Assembly (NCBI GenBank): GCA_020200135.1
Contig: JAIVJI010000045.1
Location: forward strand, 1 to 35,251
Reading direction: 5' to 3'
Source of the DNA: Acidobacteriota bacterium
Lineage (GTDB): Bacteria > Acidobacteriota > Blastocatellia > Pyrinomonadales > Pyrinomonadaceae
Length of the DNA stretch: 35,251 nt
Shown here: piece after piece, positions 10,157 through 20,720 of the stretch
How positions within the stretch are numbered: position 1 is the first letter of the stretch
Layout of the letters: the number at the start of each line of letters is the position of its first letter
Program-made: the position numbers and the translations under genes
The notes under the pieces: generated by a model
Databases searched by the model: none
What the model was told of the DNA's origin: nothing
The model's input: only the letters and a program-made list of their open reading frames with translations

Positions 10157-11014
10157 TTAGCGCTCGTCGTTCCCGACGTATTCGGCGAGCGCCGCGCGCC
10201 AGTCGCGCAGGGGCGCGAGGCCGAGGCGTTCGGCGGCGAGGCAGCCGAGCGGCGTGTAGCGCGGTCGCGCGGCGGGGCGGAGCATCTCGGCCTCGGTGAC
10301 CGTCTCGACGAGCGGCGCGGCCTCGCGTTCGCCGAGGCCGGCGAGGCGCGCCGCCTCGCGCGCGAACTCCTCGTAGGTGCAGACGCCCTCGTTGACGACG
10401 TGGAAGAGTCCGCGCCCGCCCCGCTCAAGAATCTCCCCGACGCGCGCCGAGAGGTCTTCGACGTAGGTCACGCTCGCCCACGTGTCTCTAATCGCGCGGA
10501 CGCTGCGGCCCGCACGCATCTCGCGGTGCGCGGTCGAGAGGAAGCTGCGCTTGCCCGCGCCGAAGACCCAGGAGGTGCGAACGACCAGCGAGCGCGGGTA
10601 GGCGGCGAGCGCGGCGCGCTCGCCCTCTGCCTTCGTGCGCCCGTAGACGCTCGCGGGGCGCGGCTCGTCCTCCTCCGTGTAAAGCTTCCGGCCCTCGCCG
10701 TCGAAGACGTAGTTGGTGCTGAAGTGGAGGAACGCCGCGCCCGCGCGTGCGGCCGAACGCGCGAGCGCGCGCGGCGCCTCGACGTTGACGGCGTGCGCCG
10801 CTGCGGGGTCGCGCTCGCACTCGTCCACGCCGAGCACGGCGCAGTTGACGACGAGCCCGGGCCGCTCCGCGCCGACCAGACGTTCGACCGCGCCCGCGTC
10901 GGTCACGTCGAGGTCGGCGCGCCGGAGCGCGAGCACGTCAACGCCCGCGTCCGCGAGCCGCCGCGACAGAGCGCCGCCGACCAGGCCGCCAGCGCCCGTG
11001 ATGATTATCTTCAT
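10157..11014 (-). CDS. dTDP-4-dehydrorhamnose reductase family protein (RmlD/RfbD-like)
   Basis: NAD(P)H-dependent extended SDR of the RmlD_sub_bind type. In the rhamnose pathway this step reduces dTDP-4-keto-L-rhamnose to dTDP-L-rhamnose in the cytoplasm. The 285-residue protein shows TGAGGLVG at 6-13, FSTNYVFDG at 98-106 and YGRTK (Tyr124/Lys128), the catalytic pair, then VVRTSWVFG and a C-terminal substrate lobe. None of rmlA, rmlB or rmlC is nearby, so the exact sugar nucleotide is uncertain; related proteins act on other nucleotide sugars. The ATG at 11014 lies 3 bases after the stop of the J-domain gene, indicating co-transcription. Confidence 0.85.
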   Translation of the reverse strand: MKIIITGAGGLVGGALSRRLADAGVDVLALRRADLDVTDAGAVERLVGAERPGLVVNCAVLGVDECERDPAAAHAVNVEAPRALARSAARAGAAFLHFSTNYVFDGEGRKLYTEEDEPRPASVYGRTKAEGERAALAAYPRSLVVRTSWVFGAGKRSFLSTAHREMRAGRSVRAIRDTWASVTYVEDLSARVGEILERGGRGLFHVVNEGVCTYEEFAREAARLAGLGEREAAPLVETVTEAEMLRPAARPRYTPLGCLAAERLGLAPLRDWRAALAEYVGNDER

Positions 11015-11017
11015 TCG

Positions 11018-11743
11018 TCAGGAGAGGTGCGCGAGGCGGTTGCGCGCCTTGGCTATCTTGCGCGTGACGCTCTCGGCCATCTGCGCGAGCGCGTCGCGGC
11101 CCGCGCGCGACTCGTCGGCCGTCTTGAGCATGAGGCGGTAGAGCCTGTCCTGCCTGAGCCGCTTGATGCCGAACTCGATGGTGATCAGCTCCTCCTTCAA
11201 GTGGAGGAGCCGCGCGGCCGCGTCCTCGGGCTCGTCCTCGCGCGCAGAGGTGGCGCAGTAGGACTGGAGCTGCTCGTCGTCGAGGAGCGTCGAGAGGCTC
11301 TCGACGTCGCCGTCGCGGTAGGCGCGGCTGGCCTCGGCCATGATGGCGTGACGGCGTCGCGCCTCCTCCTCGTCCGAGGCGTGGTCGGGGTGGAACATGC
11401 GCGCGACCGACCAGAAGAGCTTGCGCAGGCCCGACTTCCCCGGCGCGGCCGAAGGCGCCGTGCCGTAGAAGTCGGGGGCGCCCTCGTCGGCGCCGCCGTC
11501 CGCCTCTTCGAGCCCGTCGAGCCGCGCCTCGGCGCGGCGTATCTCGGCCTCGACCTCGGCCAGCTCGGCGAGCCGGCCCCCGACCGTCCGCGCGTAACGC
11601 TCCTTGAAGATGCGGAACTCTTCCTGCAACGCCGACAGCTCCGCGCGCCGCTCGTCGAGCAGCGCCGCCACGCGCTCGGCCTCGGCCGCCGGGTCCGGCG
11701 CCCCCGCGCCGGACGGCGACGTTTGCAGGTGAAGACTGTTCAT
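11018..11743 (-). CDS. J-domain protein flanked by coiled coils
   Basis: A 241-residue cytoplasmic protein. Residues 20-82 are a charged coiled coil, about 105-150 form a J-domain with the HPD tripeptide at 118-120 (RKLFWSVARMFHPDHASDEE), and 170-238 are a second helical, charged segment. J-domains stimulate the ATPase of DnaK-type Hsp70. The architecture differs from DnaJ (no Gly/Phe or zinc region), so it is a specialised co-chaperone whose client is unknown. A family-2 heptad palindrome lies directly upstream of the ATG at 11743, and only a weak GAG precedes the start. Confidence 0.82.
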   Translation of the reverse strand: MNSLHLQTSPSGAGAPDPAAEAERVAALLDERRAELSALQEEFRIFKERYARTVGGRLAELAEVEAEIRRAEARLDGLEEADGGADEGAPDFYGTAPSAAPGKSGLRKLFWSVARMFHPDHASDEEEARRRHAIMAEASRAYRDGDVESLSTLLDDEQLQSYCATSAREDEPEDAAARLLHLKEELITIEFGIKRLRQDRLYRLMLKTADESRAGRDALAQMAESVTRKIAKARNRLAHLS

Positions 11744-11749
11744 CTCGGA

Positions 11750-11820
11750 TGACTGATGAGTGATGAGTGATAAGAGAAGACAAGTCCCGGCCTTTCTTAT
11801 CGCTCGTCACTCGTCACTCG
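11750..11820. repeat. Heptad palindrome, family 2, copy A
   Basis: Tandem near-heptads of the type GATGAGT/GATAAGA at 11750-11775 face an inverted set at 11795-11820. The two arms match at 21 of 26 positions and four of the five differences are C/T. The element starts 7 bases upstream of the J-domain gene's start codon. The same unit occurs at 26317-26394. Confidence 0.8.
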
Positions 11821-11970
11821 ACATGGTATCAGCACACGACTCCCCGCGTCGTCCGCGCGCGGGCACACTTCCGTCCGCGTCGGGCGATCGTCGTTACCGT
11901 TTGTCCGTGACTTTACGGGCGGGGCGGGGCCGGCTCGGTTCCCTTCAAACCGGGCGGCCTTGTCTGGGCG

Positions 11971-12204
11971 CTACGGAGTGATTAGTCCCTTCTTGATGTT
12001 GCGCTGCCACGCCTCGAAGTTCTTCACGCGCCGCTTGGCCTGCTTGCGCGTCAGGTGCATCTTGTCGGCAACGTAGTTGATGCGCTCAGTTCGGTCGAGC
12101 TTCTTGTTGTGCGGGACGCCGGGCGCGCTCTGGTAGTGTTCGTAAGCACGCTTCCACTCTTCCTTCACGTCCTCGGTGGCCTGCTTGCCGCGTAACTCTG
12201 GCAT
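11971..12204 (-). CDS. Small basic protein of unknown function
   Basis: 77 residues from the ATG at 12204. It is rich in Lys, Arg and Glu, with helices predicted at about 10-24 (DVKEEWKRAYEHYQSAPG) and 38-72 (LDRTERINYVADKMHLTRKQ followed by AKRRVKNFEAWQRNIKKG). The second stretch resembles a helix-turn-helix or other short nucleic-acid-binding helical pair, but no family is recognised. There is no signal peptide. A perfect TATAAT lies 41 bases upstream. Ribosome site weak (AGAAG). The composition is less GC-biased than the neighbours at third positions of Lys/Asn codons. Confidence 0.65.
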   Translation of the reverse strand: MPELRGKQATEDVKEEWKRAYEHYQSAPGVPHNKKLDRTERINYVADKMHLTRKQAKRRVKNFEAWQRNIKKGLITP

Positions 12205-12244
12205 TTCGCTTCTGGTTCTCCAAAGGGGAATTTGAACTTGCCGG

Positions 12245-12273
12245 ATTATACTTCAGACGCCTTTTACTCTACC
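12245..12273 (-). promoter_or_regulatory. Predicted -10 element upstream of the small basic protein gene
   Basis: A perfect minus-strand TATAAT at 12250-12245 in an AT-rich island, about 40 bases before the start at 12204. The -35 at the standard distance is weak (GGTAGA). Confidence 0.4.
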
Positions 12274-12350
12274 ACACTCTCCGCGTTAACTTTTTCGGGT
12301 GCGCCCGCCGCCGCGTTGCAAGTTTTTTTTGAACGCCGCGCCGCGCCGGC

Positions 12351-12925
12351 CTAAGCCCGCGTCGGGTCTTCGGGCCACGCGTGGCGCGGGTAGCGCCGCC
12401 CCAGCTCGCGCCGCAGCGCGGGGTAGTGGCGCTCCCAGAAGCCCGCGAGGTCGGTGGTCACCTGCACGGGGCGCTGGTTCGGCGCGAGCAGTCGCAGCAC
12501 CAGCGCGACGCGCCCGGCGGCCACGCGCGGCCCCTCGCGCATCCCGAAGAAGTCTTGCAGGCGCGAGGCGACCGAGGGCGGGCGGCCGCGCTCGTAACTG
12601 ACGCGGCACGGACGCCCCTTCGCCAGCGTCACGCGCTCGGGCGCCATCTGCGCGAGCAGCCGCGTCTGCTCGGGCGTGAGCCGGCGCCGCAGGCGCGCGG
12701 CGAGGCCGCCCCCGCGCGCGGCCTCGCGCAGCTCCGAGAAGCTGCGCAGCCCCTCGCACAACTCCGCGAGCGCCGCGCGCACGTCCTCTTCGCCGAGCGC
12801 CGGGAGCGCCGCTTCGGGGAACGCGCCCGCGACGAACTCGACGCGCGCGAGCAGGCGCTCGACCTCTCCGGCGTCGGCGAAGGCTTGCGGCCCGGCGGCG
12901 AGCGCGGCCTCGGCGAGCGCGCGCG

Positions 12926-12929
<4 letters not shown>
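12351..12929 (-). CDS. hrpB: HrpB helicase, C-terminal fragment downstream of a frameshift
   Basis: 192 residues that continue the HrpB protein encoded upstream in another frame. It holds the HrpB-specific C-terminal region, with RLRRRLTPEQTRLLAQMAPE, VSYERGRPPSVASRLQDFFG and the closing block LAGFWERHYPALRRELGRRYPRHAWPEDP, the usual end of the family. Reading this frame further upstream gives GEVVDEWRAPRAEGPEVTRA, so homology extends past the nominal GTG at 12929. That GTG overlaps the TGA of the upstream part by four bases, so reinitiation is possible. More likely the two parts are one gene with a 1-base error or mutation. Confidence 0.85.
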
Positions 12930-14869
<1,940 letters not shown>

Positions 14870-14992
14870 GCCGAAGTTCGTAACCGAAGCCGGCGGGGTT
14901 TGGCAAGCACGCCTAAGCCTTCGGCGAAGCGCGCGGCAGGGGCGCGGGCGCGGGCCCGAAGGCGTTTCCGGCGAAATTTCTACGGCCGCCGG

Positions 14993-15023
14993 TTGGCCTT
15001 TTGCAGCGAGACCTGTTTAGAAT
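14993..15023 (+). promoter_or_regulatory. Weak candidate promoter of the treZ-debranching-malQ cluster
   Basis: TTGGCC (14993-14998) and TAGAAT (15018-15023) with a rather long 19-base spacer, 31 bases before the treZ ATG, in the 185-base gap divergent from hrpB. Motif evidence only. Confidence 0.3.
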
Positions 15024-15054
15024 TGAGGCCAACGGACAAACCGAAAAACGAGTG

Positions 15055-17019
15055 ATGCGGACAACGAGACAGCGGAGGAGGCTGCCTGTCGGGGCGGAGG
15101 TGCTGCCGGGCGGCGGCGTACACTTCCGCGTCTGGGCGCCGAGCCGCGCACGCGTCGAGGTCGTCTTCGAGGGCGGCGGCGCGGCGCACGCGCTGGAGCC
15201 GGAAGGCGACGGCTACTTCTCCGCACTAGTAGAGCGCGCGGGCGCGGGGACGCTCTACCGCTTCCGGCTCGACGGGGGCGACTACCTCTACCCCGACCCG
15301 GCCTCGCGCTTCCAGCCCGGCGGGCCGCACGGCCCTTCCAGAGTGGTTGACCCGTCCGGGTTCGAGTGGACGGACGGCGGCTGGCGCGGCGCTTCTCTGA
15401 AGGGCCAGGTCGTCTACGAACTGCACATCGGCTGCTTCACGCCCGAGGGCACGCTCGCGGCCGCCGCGGCGCAGTTGAAAGAGCTGGCCGCCTTCGGCGT
15501 GACGTGCGTCGAGCTGATGCCGGTGGCCGAGTTCCCCGGCCGGTTCGGCTGGGGCTACGACGGCGTCTGCCTCTACGCGCCGACGCGGCTCTACGGCGAG
15601 CCCGACGACCTGCGCCGTTTCGTCGACGAGGCGCACGCGCGCGGCGTCGCCGTCATCCTCGACGTCGTCTACAACCACCTCGGGCCCGACGGCAACTATT
15701 TGGGTCGGTTCTCCGAGCACTACTTCACCGACCGGCACAAGAACGAGTGGGGCGAGGCTCTCAACTTCGACGGCCGGCACTCGGCGCCCGTCCGCGAGTT
15801 CTTCCTCTCGAACGCGCGCTACTGGGTCGAGGAGTTCCACTTCGACGGGCTGCGCCTCGACGCCACGCAGAGCATCAAGGACGACTCGCCCGACCACGTC
15901 ATCGCCGCGCTCGTGCGCGAGGTGCGCGACGCCGCCGGCGCGCGCGCGGCCATCGTCGTCGGCGAGAACGAGCCGCAGGATACGCACATGGTTCTGCCCC
16001 CCGGGCGCGGCGGCCACGGGCTCGACGGCCTCTGGAACGACGACTTTCATCACTCGGCGATGGTCGCGCTCACCGGCAGGAGCGAGGCTTACTACTCGGA
16101 CTACCGCGGCGCGCCGCAGGAGTTCGTCTCGTCGGCCAAGTACGGTTTTCTTTACCAGGGGCAGCGCTACAAGTGGCAGCGACGCCGGCGCGGCACGCCG
16201 ACCTTCGGGCTCGCGCCGCAGGTCTTCGTCAACTTCATACAGAACCACGACCAGATAGCGAACTCGGCGCGCGGCCTGCGCGCGCACCGGCAGACGAGCC
16301 CGGCGCGCCTGCGCGCGATGACGGCGCTCACGCTCCTGCTGCCCGGCACGCCGATGCTCTTCATGGGTCAGGAGTTCGCCTCGTCCGCGCCCTTCCACTA
16401 CTTCGCGGACCACGAGCCCGGGCTGGCCGAGAAGGTCAGGCGCGGGCGCCTTGAGTTCCTCGCGCAGTTCCGCAGCATCGCCACGCGCGAGACTCGCGCG
16501 CGCCTGCCCGACCCCAGCGACCACGCGACGTTCGAGCGCTGCAAGCTCGACCTCTCGGAGCGCGAGCGCCACCGCGAGGTCTACGGGCTGCACCGCGACC
16601 TGCTCGCCCTGCGGCGCGCGGACGCGGTCTTCTCGGCGCAGGAGCCGCGCGGGGTGGATGGCGCGGTGCTGGGGGCGGAGGCTTTCGTGCTGCGCTACTT
16701 CGGCGACGCGGGCGACGACCGCCTGCTCGTCGTCAACCTCGGCGCGGACCTCGGCCTCAACCCCGCGCCCGAGCCCCTGCTCGCGCCGCCGGCGGGGAAG
16801 GTCTGGCGGACGGTCTGGTCGAGCGAGGCCTACGCGTACGGCGGGACGGGGACGCCGCCGCTCGAAACCAGGAACAACTGGTGCATCCCCGGCGAGGCGG
16901 CGGTCGCGCTCGCACCTTTCGACGCGTCGGAGGCGGGCGACCCGGCCGGCGGCGACGACCCGAGCGAAGAGGAAGAGGTGCGCGAAGAGGCTCTGCGCGA
17001 GTGGGGGGAGGAAGGTTGA
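15055..17019 (+). CDS. treZ: Malto-oligosyltrehalose trehalohydrolase, first paralogue
   Basis: GH13 enzyme that cuts trehalose from maltooligosyltrehalose made by TreY. From the ATG at 15055 it is 655 residues: an N-terminal E-set domain (about 20-100, VHFRVWAPSRARVEVVF), the GH13 barrel with DVVYNHLGPDGNY at 203-215, nucleophile Asp269 in GLRLDA, acid/base Glu304 in VVGENE and Asp399 in QNHDQIAN, then a C-terminal beta domain. The last ~30 residues are an acidic tail. An upstream in-frame TTG at 15001 adds a leader without family similarity. It is only moderately similar to the second TreZ at 26383-28299, so the two are old paralogues. The debranching gene follows after 49 bases. Confidence 0.92.
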   Translation: MRTTRQRRRLPVGAEVLPGGGVHFRVWAPSRARVEVVFEGGGAAHALEPEGDGYFSALVERAGAGTLYRFRLDGGDYLYPDPASRFQPGGPHGPSRVVDPSGFEWTDGGWRGASLKGQVVYELHIGCFTPEGTLAAAAAQLKELAAFGVTCVELMPVAEFPGRFGWGYDGVCLYAPTRLYGEPDDLRRFVDEAHARGVAVILDVVYNHLGPDGNYLGRFSEHYFTDRHKNEWGEALNFDGRHSAPVREFFLSNARYWVEEFHFDGLRLDATQSIKDDSPDHVIAALVREVRDAAGARAAIVVGENEPQDTHMVLPPGRGGHGLDGLWNDDFHHSAMVALTGRSEAYYSDYRGAPQEFVSSAKYGFLYQGQRYKWQRRRRGTPTFGLAPQVFVNFIQNHDQIANSARGLRAHRQTSPARLRAMTALTLLLPGTPMLFMGQEFASSAPFHYFADHEPGLAEKVRRGRLEFLAQFRSIATRETRARLPDPSDHATFERCKLDLSERERHREVYGLHRDLLALRRADAVFSAQEPRGVDGAVLGAEAFVLRYFGDAGDDRLLVVNLGADLGLNPAPEPLLAPPAGKVWRTVWSSEAYAYGGTGTPPLETRNNWCIPGEAAVALAPFDASEAGDPAGGDDPSEEEEVREEALREWGEEG

Positions 17020-17068
17020 GGGAGTCGGCCGCCTGTTTGTAAGGACGAGCGGAAGGGTGTCGGGAAGT

Positions 17069-18895
17069 ATGAAGGAACCGGTTCGCAGTCTGACGTTCGG
17101 CGAAGAGGACACGCACGACGCGGAGCTGATGCTCGGGCGCGAATGGCTGGTGACGAACGGGCTGGGCGGCTTCGCGTCGGGGACGCTCGCCGGGGTGCCG
17201 ACGCGCCGCTACCACGGGCTGCTCGTCGCGGCGCTCTCCACCCCGCTCGGGCGCACGGTCATGTTCAACCACCTCTCCGAGTGGCTGCGGCTGCCCGCGG
17301 GCGAGCGCCACCAGATCGGCGGGCAGGAGCGCGTGGGCGGCCAGCTCGAATGGCCCGGCGCGAAGTACCTGCGCGAGTTCCGGCTCGAAGAGGGGCTGCC
17401 CGTCTGGCGCTACGCATTGGACGGCCACGTCGTCGAGAAGCGCGTGCTGATGGTGCACAGCCAGAACACCGTGCACGTCAACTACCGCCTCGTCGGCGGC
17501 GAAGGGCGGCGCGGCTACGACCACACGGGCGAGCTTTGGAGCCCCGGCTACTTCAGCGTGGACGTGACGAGGGACGTGAGCGCGACGCTCGTCGGCTCGA
17601 CCGAGAGCTGGGAGCTGATACGCGCGCTCTCGCCCGAGGAGGCGCAGGGCGCCGAGCGCGAGCGGCGCGAACGGCTGCTGGCGGCGGCCGCGCCGTCGGC
17701 GCGCGGCGGGCTGGCGGCCGAGTTAGTCTTAGCCGCCGACCAATTCGTCATCACGCCCTCGGGCCGTCAGGAGGACGCGGCGCGCGCGCACGCGGCGGGC
17801 GAAGAGGTGCGCTCGGTCATCGCCGGCTACCACTGGTTCACCGACTGGGGCCGAGACACGATGATAAGTCTGGAGGGTCTGACCTGCACGACCGGAAGAC
17901 ACCGCGAGGCCGGCTGGATCCTGCGCACCTTCGGCCAGTACGTCCGCGACGGGCTCATCCCGAACATGTTCCCCGACGGCGCGAGCGAGGGGCTCTACCA
18001 CACGGCCGACGCCACGCTCTGGTTCTTCCACGCGCTCGGCCGCTACCTTCAGACGACCGACGACCGCGTCACGCTCGAAGCGCTCCTGCCGAAGATGCAG
18101 GAGATAGTCAACAGGCATCTGGAGGGCACGCGCTTCGGCATCAAGGTTGACCCGGCGGACGGGCTGCTCGCGCAGGGCGCGGAAGGCTACCAGCTCACGT
18201 GGATGGACGCGAAGTGCGACGGCTGGGTCGTCACGCCCCGGCGCGGCAAGGCCGTCGAGATCAACGCGCTCTGGTACAACGCACTCCGCCTGCTCGAAGG
18301 CTGGACGCGCGAGGCCGGCGACGCGGCGCGCGCCGACGAGCTGGAAGGACACGCCGCGGCGTGCCGCCGCTCCTTCAACGAGCGCTTCTGGTACGAGGAG
18401 GGCGGGCACCTCTTCGACGTGGTCGAGAGCCGTGACCTCGACGGCCGCGACGACCCCGCGTGCCGCCCGAACCAACTGCTCGCCGTCTCGCTCGAACACC
18501 CCGTCCTCGAACGGGCGCGTTGGGAGTCGGTCCTGAACGTCGTGCGCGAGAAGCTTCTGACGCCGGTGGGGCTGCGCTCGCTCTCGCCCGACCACCCGGA
18601 CTTCAAGCCGACCTACCACGGCGACCTCAAGACGCGCGACGCCGCGTACCACCAGGGGACGGTCTGGGGCTGGCTCGTCGGCCCGTTCGTGGACGCGTGG
18701 CTCAAGGTGTACCCGGAAGACCGCGCCGGCGCGCGCAAGTTTTTGGAGGGATTCATCCCGCACCTCGACGACGCCTGCGTCGGCTCCATCAGCGAAGTCT
18801 TCGACGCCGTCCCGCCGTTCCACGCGCGCGGCTGCGTCGCGCAGGCGTGGAGCGTCGCCGAAGTCCTGCGCTGCTGGGCGCTGACTTCGGAGTGA
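17069..18895 (+). CDS. Glycogen debranching enzyme (amylo-alpha-1,6-glucosidase, GH133) with shortened N-terminal domain
   Basis: Hydrolyses alpha-1,6 branch points of glycogen in the cytoplasm. From the ATG at 17069 (GGGAAGT just upstream) it has 608 residues: an N-terminal GDE_N domain beginning REWLVTNGLGGFASGTLAGV and PTRRYHGLLVAAL, and the (alpha/alpha)6 GDE_C domain with WFTDWGRDTMISLEGLT, LIPNMFPDG, YHTADATLWFFHALGRYL and QLTWMDAK. The family normally has several dozen residues between the NTVHVNYRLVGGEG strand and GYDHTGELWSPGYF; here these follow each other directly (near base 17508), so an in-frame deletion inside GDE_N is suspected. It lies between treZ and malQ and is probably co-transcribed with treZ. 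Confidence 0.88.
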   Translation: MKEPVRSLTFGEEDTHDAELMLGREWLVTNGLGGFASGTLAGVPTRRYHGLLVAALSTPLGRTVMFNHLSEWLRLPAGERHQIGGQERVGGQLEWPGAKYLREFRLEEGLPVWRYALDGHVVEKRVLMVHSQNTVHVNYRLVGGEGRRGYDHTGELWSPGYFSVDVTRDVSATLVGSTESWELIRALSPEEAQGAERERRERLLAAAAPSARGGLAAELVLAADQFVITPSGRQEDAARAHAAGEEVRSVIAGYHWFTDWGRDTMISLEGLTCTTGRHREAGWILRTFGQYVRDGLIPNMFPDGASEGLYHTADATLWFFHALGRYLQTTDDRVTLEALLPKMQEIVNRHLEGTRFGIKVDPADGLLAQGAEGYQLTWMDAKCDGWVVTPRRGKAVEINALWYNALRLLEGWTREAGDAARADELEGHAAACRRSFNERFWYEEGGHLFDVVESRDLDGRDDPACRPNQLLAVSLEHPVLERARWESVLNVVREKLLTPVGLRSLSPDHPDFKPTYHGDLKTRDAAYHQGTVWGWLVGPFVDAWLKVYPEDRAGARKFLEGFIPHLDDACVGSISEVFDAVPPFHARGCVAQAWSVAEVLRCWALTSE

Positions 18896-18900
18896 GAGAA

Positions 18901-18992
18901 ATTCACATGGATGGACAGGATGAGAGTTTAAGAATTTGAGATTTCAAATCTTTAATTCCCTTATCCTGTCAATCCTGTCCATCCATGTGAAT
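18901..18992. repeat. Inverted-repeat element, family 1, copy B
   Basis: ATTCACATGGATGGACAGGA plus T (18901-18921) pairs perfectly, 21 of 21, with 18972-18992. The core is a degenerate version of the copy A palindrome (GAGATTTCAAATCT at 18938-18951). Relative to copy A the left arm has lost most of the second GACAGGATA block. It begins 5 bases after the debranching enzyme stop and ends 31 bases before malQ, so its hairpin could separate the two in the transcript. Confidence 0.85.
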
Positions 18993-19023
18993 ACATTCAG
19001 CCGTTAAAGACGAGCGAGGGACA

Positions 19024-20550
19024 ATGAGACTCAAAAGATCAAGCGGGGTTCTGCTCCACCCGACTTCCTTGCCCGGCCGGTTCGGCATCGGCGACCTCGG
19101 CGGCGAGGCTTACAAATTCGTGGACTGGCTGGCGGCCGCCGGGCAGACCTACTGGCAGGTCATGCCGCTCGGCCCCACCGGCTACGGCGACTCGCCCTAC
19201 TCGGCCTTCTCGGCCTTCGCCGGCAACACCAACCTGGTGAGCCCCGAGAAGCTGGTCGAGTCCGGCCTGCTCTCGGGCGCCGACATCGAAGACGCGCCGG
19301 AGCTGCCGGCCGAACGCGTGGACTACGGCGGGGTCATCGAGTACAAGCGCGGGCTGCTCGAGAAGGCGCACGACAACTTCCGTGCGAAGCTGAAAGAGGA
19401 CGAGGGGCTGCGCCGCGACTACGAGGGCTTCCGCGACTTCGCCTCGGTCTGGCTCGACGACTGGGCGCTCTTCGCCGCGCTCAAGGACGAGTACAGGGGC
19501 GAGCCCTGGCACACGTGGGCGGCGGGGTTCGCGCGGCGCGAGCCGGCGGCGCTGGAGGCCGCGCGCACCTCCTTCGCCGAGCGCGCCGAGGCGCACCGCT
19601 TCTTCCAGTACGCCTTCTTCCAGCAGTGGCTCAAGCTCAAGAAGTACGCCAACGAGCGCGGCGTCCGCGTCGTCGGCGACATGCCCATCTTCGTCGCGCA
19701 CAACTCGGCCGACGTGTGGGCCAGGCCCGAGCTGTTCAGGCTCAGGGACGACGGCTCGCCCGAGACGGTCGCCGGCGTCCCGCCCGACGCCTTCAGCCGG
19801 ACGGGTCAGCTCTGGGGCAACCCCCTCTACGACTGGGAGCGGATGCGCGGCGAGGCTTTCGGCTGGTGGGTTGACCGCGTGCGCGAGACCCTGAAGATCG
19901 TGGACGTGGTGCGGCTCGACCACTTCCGCGGGTTCGCGGCCTACTGGGAGGTGCCGGCCGAGCACGAGACGGCCGAGCACGGCCGCTGGGTCAACGCGCC
20001 GGGGCGCGAGCTGTTCGAGACTCTGAAGCGGGCGCTCGGCGGAGAGCTTCCCATCGTCGCCGAAGACCTCGGCACCATCACGCCCGACGTGCACGCCCTG
20101 CGCGACGAGTTCGGCTTTCCGGGCATGCGCGTCCTCCAGTTCGCCTTCGGCGGCGACCCGCACGACACGCACCTGCCGCACGAGTACACGCCGAACACCG
20201 TCGCCTACACGGGGACGCACGACAACGACACCGTCGTCGGCTGGTTCGAGCAGCGCGGGCGCGCCGACGCCCCCGAGGGCGAGCGCCGCGAGCGCGAGCT
20301 GTGTCTGAAGTACCTCGGCACCGACGGCGCGGAGATTCACTGGGACTTCATCCGCGCCGCGCAGATGTCGGTCGCCGCGCTCGCCGTCGCGCAGTTGCAG
20401 GACGTACTCGGCCTCCCCTCCGGCGCGCGCATGAACACCCCCGCCAGCGCCGAAGGCAACTGGGCCTGGCGCTACACCGCGGGCGCCCTCACCGACCCGC
20501 TCGCCGCGCGCCTGCGCGACATGACGGCCATCTACGGCCGCCTGCCGTGA
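19024..20550 (+). CDS. malQ: 4-alpha-glucanotransferase (amylomaltase)
   Basis: GH77 disproportionating enzyme that moves maltodextrin segments between glucans and releases glucose. It has 508 residues, the standard length for bacterial MalQ. It begins RSSGVLLHPTSLPGRFGIGD and has the substrate-site block PLGPTGYGDSPYSAFSAFAG. The catalytic set is nucleophile Asp299 in VRLDHFRGF, acid/base Glu347 in VAEDLG and Asp400 in THDNDT. The C-terminus with RMNTPASAEGNWAWRY is typical. GAGGG lies 3 bases before the ATG. It follows the debranching enzyme, which would supply linear maltodextrins, with the family-1 inverted repeat between them. Confidence 0.95.
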   Translation: MRLKRSSGVLLHPTSLPGRFGIGDLGGEAYKFVDWLAAAGQTYWQVMPLGPTGYGDSPYSAFSAFAGNTNLVSPEKLVESGLLSGADIEDAPELPAERVDYGGVIEYKRGLLEKAHDNFRAKLKEDEGLRRDYEGFRDFASVWLDDWALFAALKDEYRGEPWHTWAAGFARREPAALEAARTSFAERAEAHRFFQYAFFQQWLKLKKYANERGVRVVGDMPIFVAHNSADVWARPELFRLRDDGSPETVAGVPPDAFSRTGQLWGNPLYDWERMRGEAFGWWVDRVRETLKIVDVVRLDHFRGFAAYWEVPAEHETAEHGRWVNAPGRELFETLKRALGGELPIVAEDLGTITPDVHALRDEFGFPGMRVLQFAFGGDPHDTHLPHEYTPNTVAYTGTHDNDTVVGWFEQRGRADAPEGERRERELCLKYLGTDGAEIHWDFIRAAQMSVAALAVAQLQDVLGLPSGARMNTPASAEGNWAWRYTAGALTDPLAARLRDMTAIYGRLP

Positions 20551-20720
20551 CAACGCTTTCGCGCGGACAGCCCGGCGCCTCACACGCCGTGCGCAAAAGC
20601 ACGGTCCACAATCTGCTTTACTTTACGGCGCCCTTGCCTTATATTCCCGAGGCTCACGACACGGTTTCGCCGCTAGCTCTTTAGTCACTTCTTCCTCCAT
20701 CACCATTCACAGGAGATGTC

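Noticed and set aside
12310..12332. T-run (8 T) near 12323-12330 after GC-rich sequence as a plus-strand terminator
   Set aside because: No stem immediately precedes it and no plus-strand gene ends there.
20590..20607. Hairpin CCGTGC/GCACGG after malQ
   Set aside because: No U-tract follows and the stem is short, so it is not supported as a terminator.
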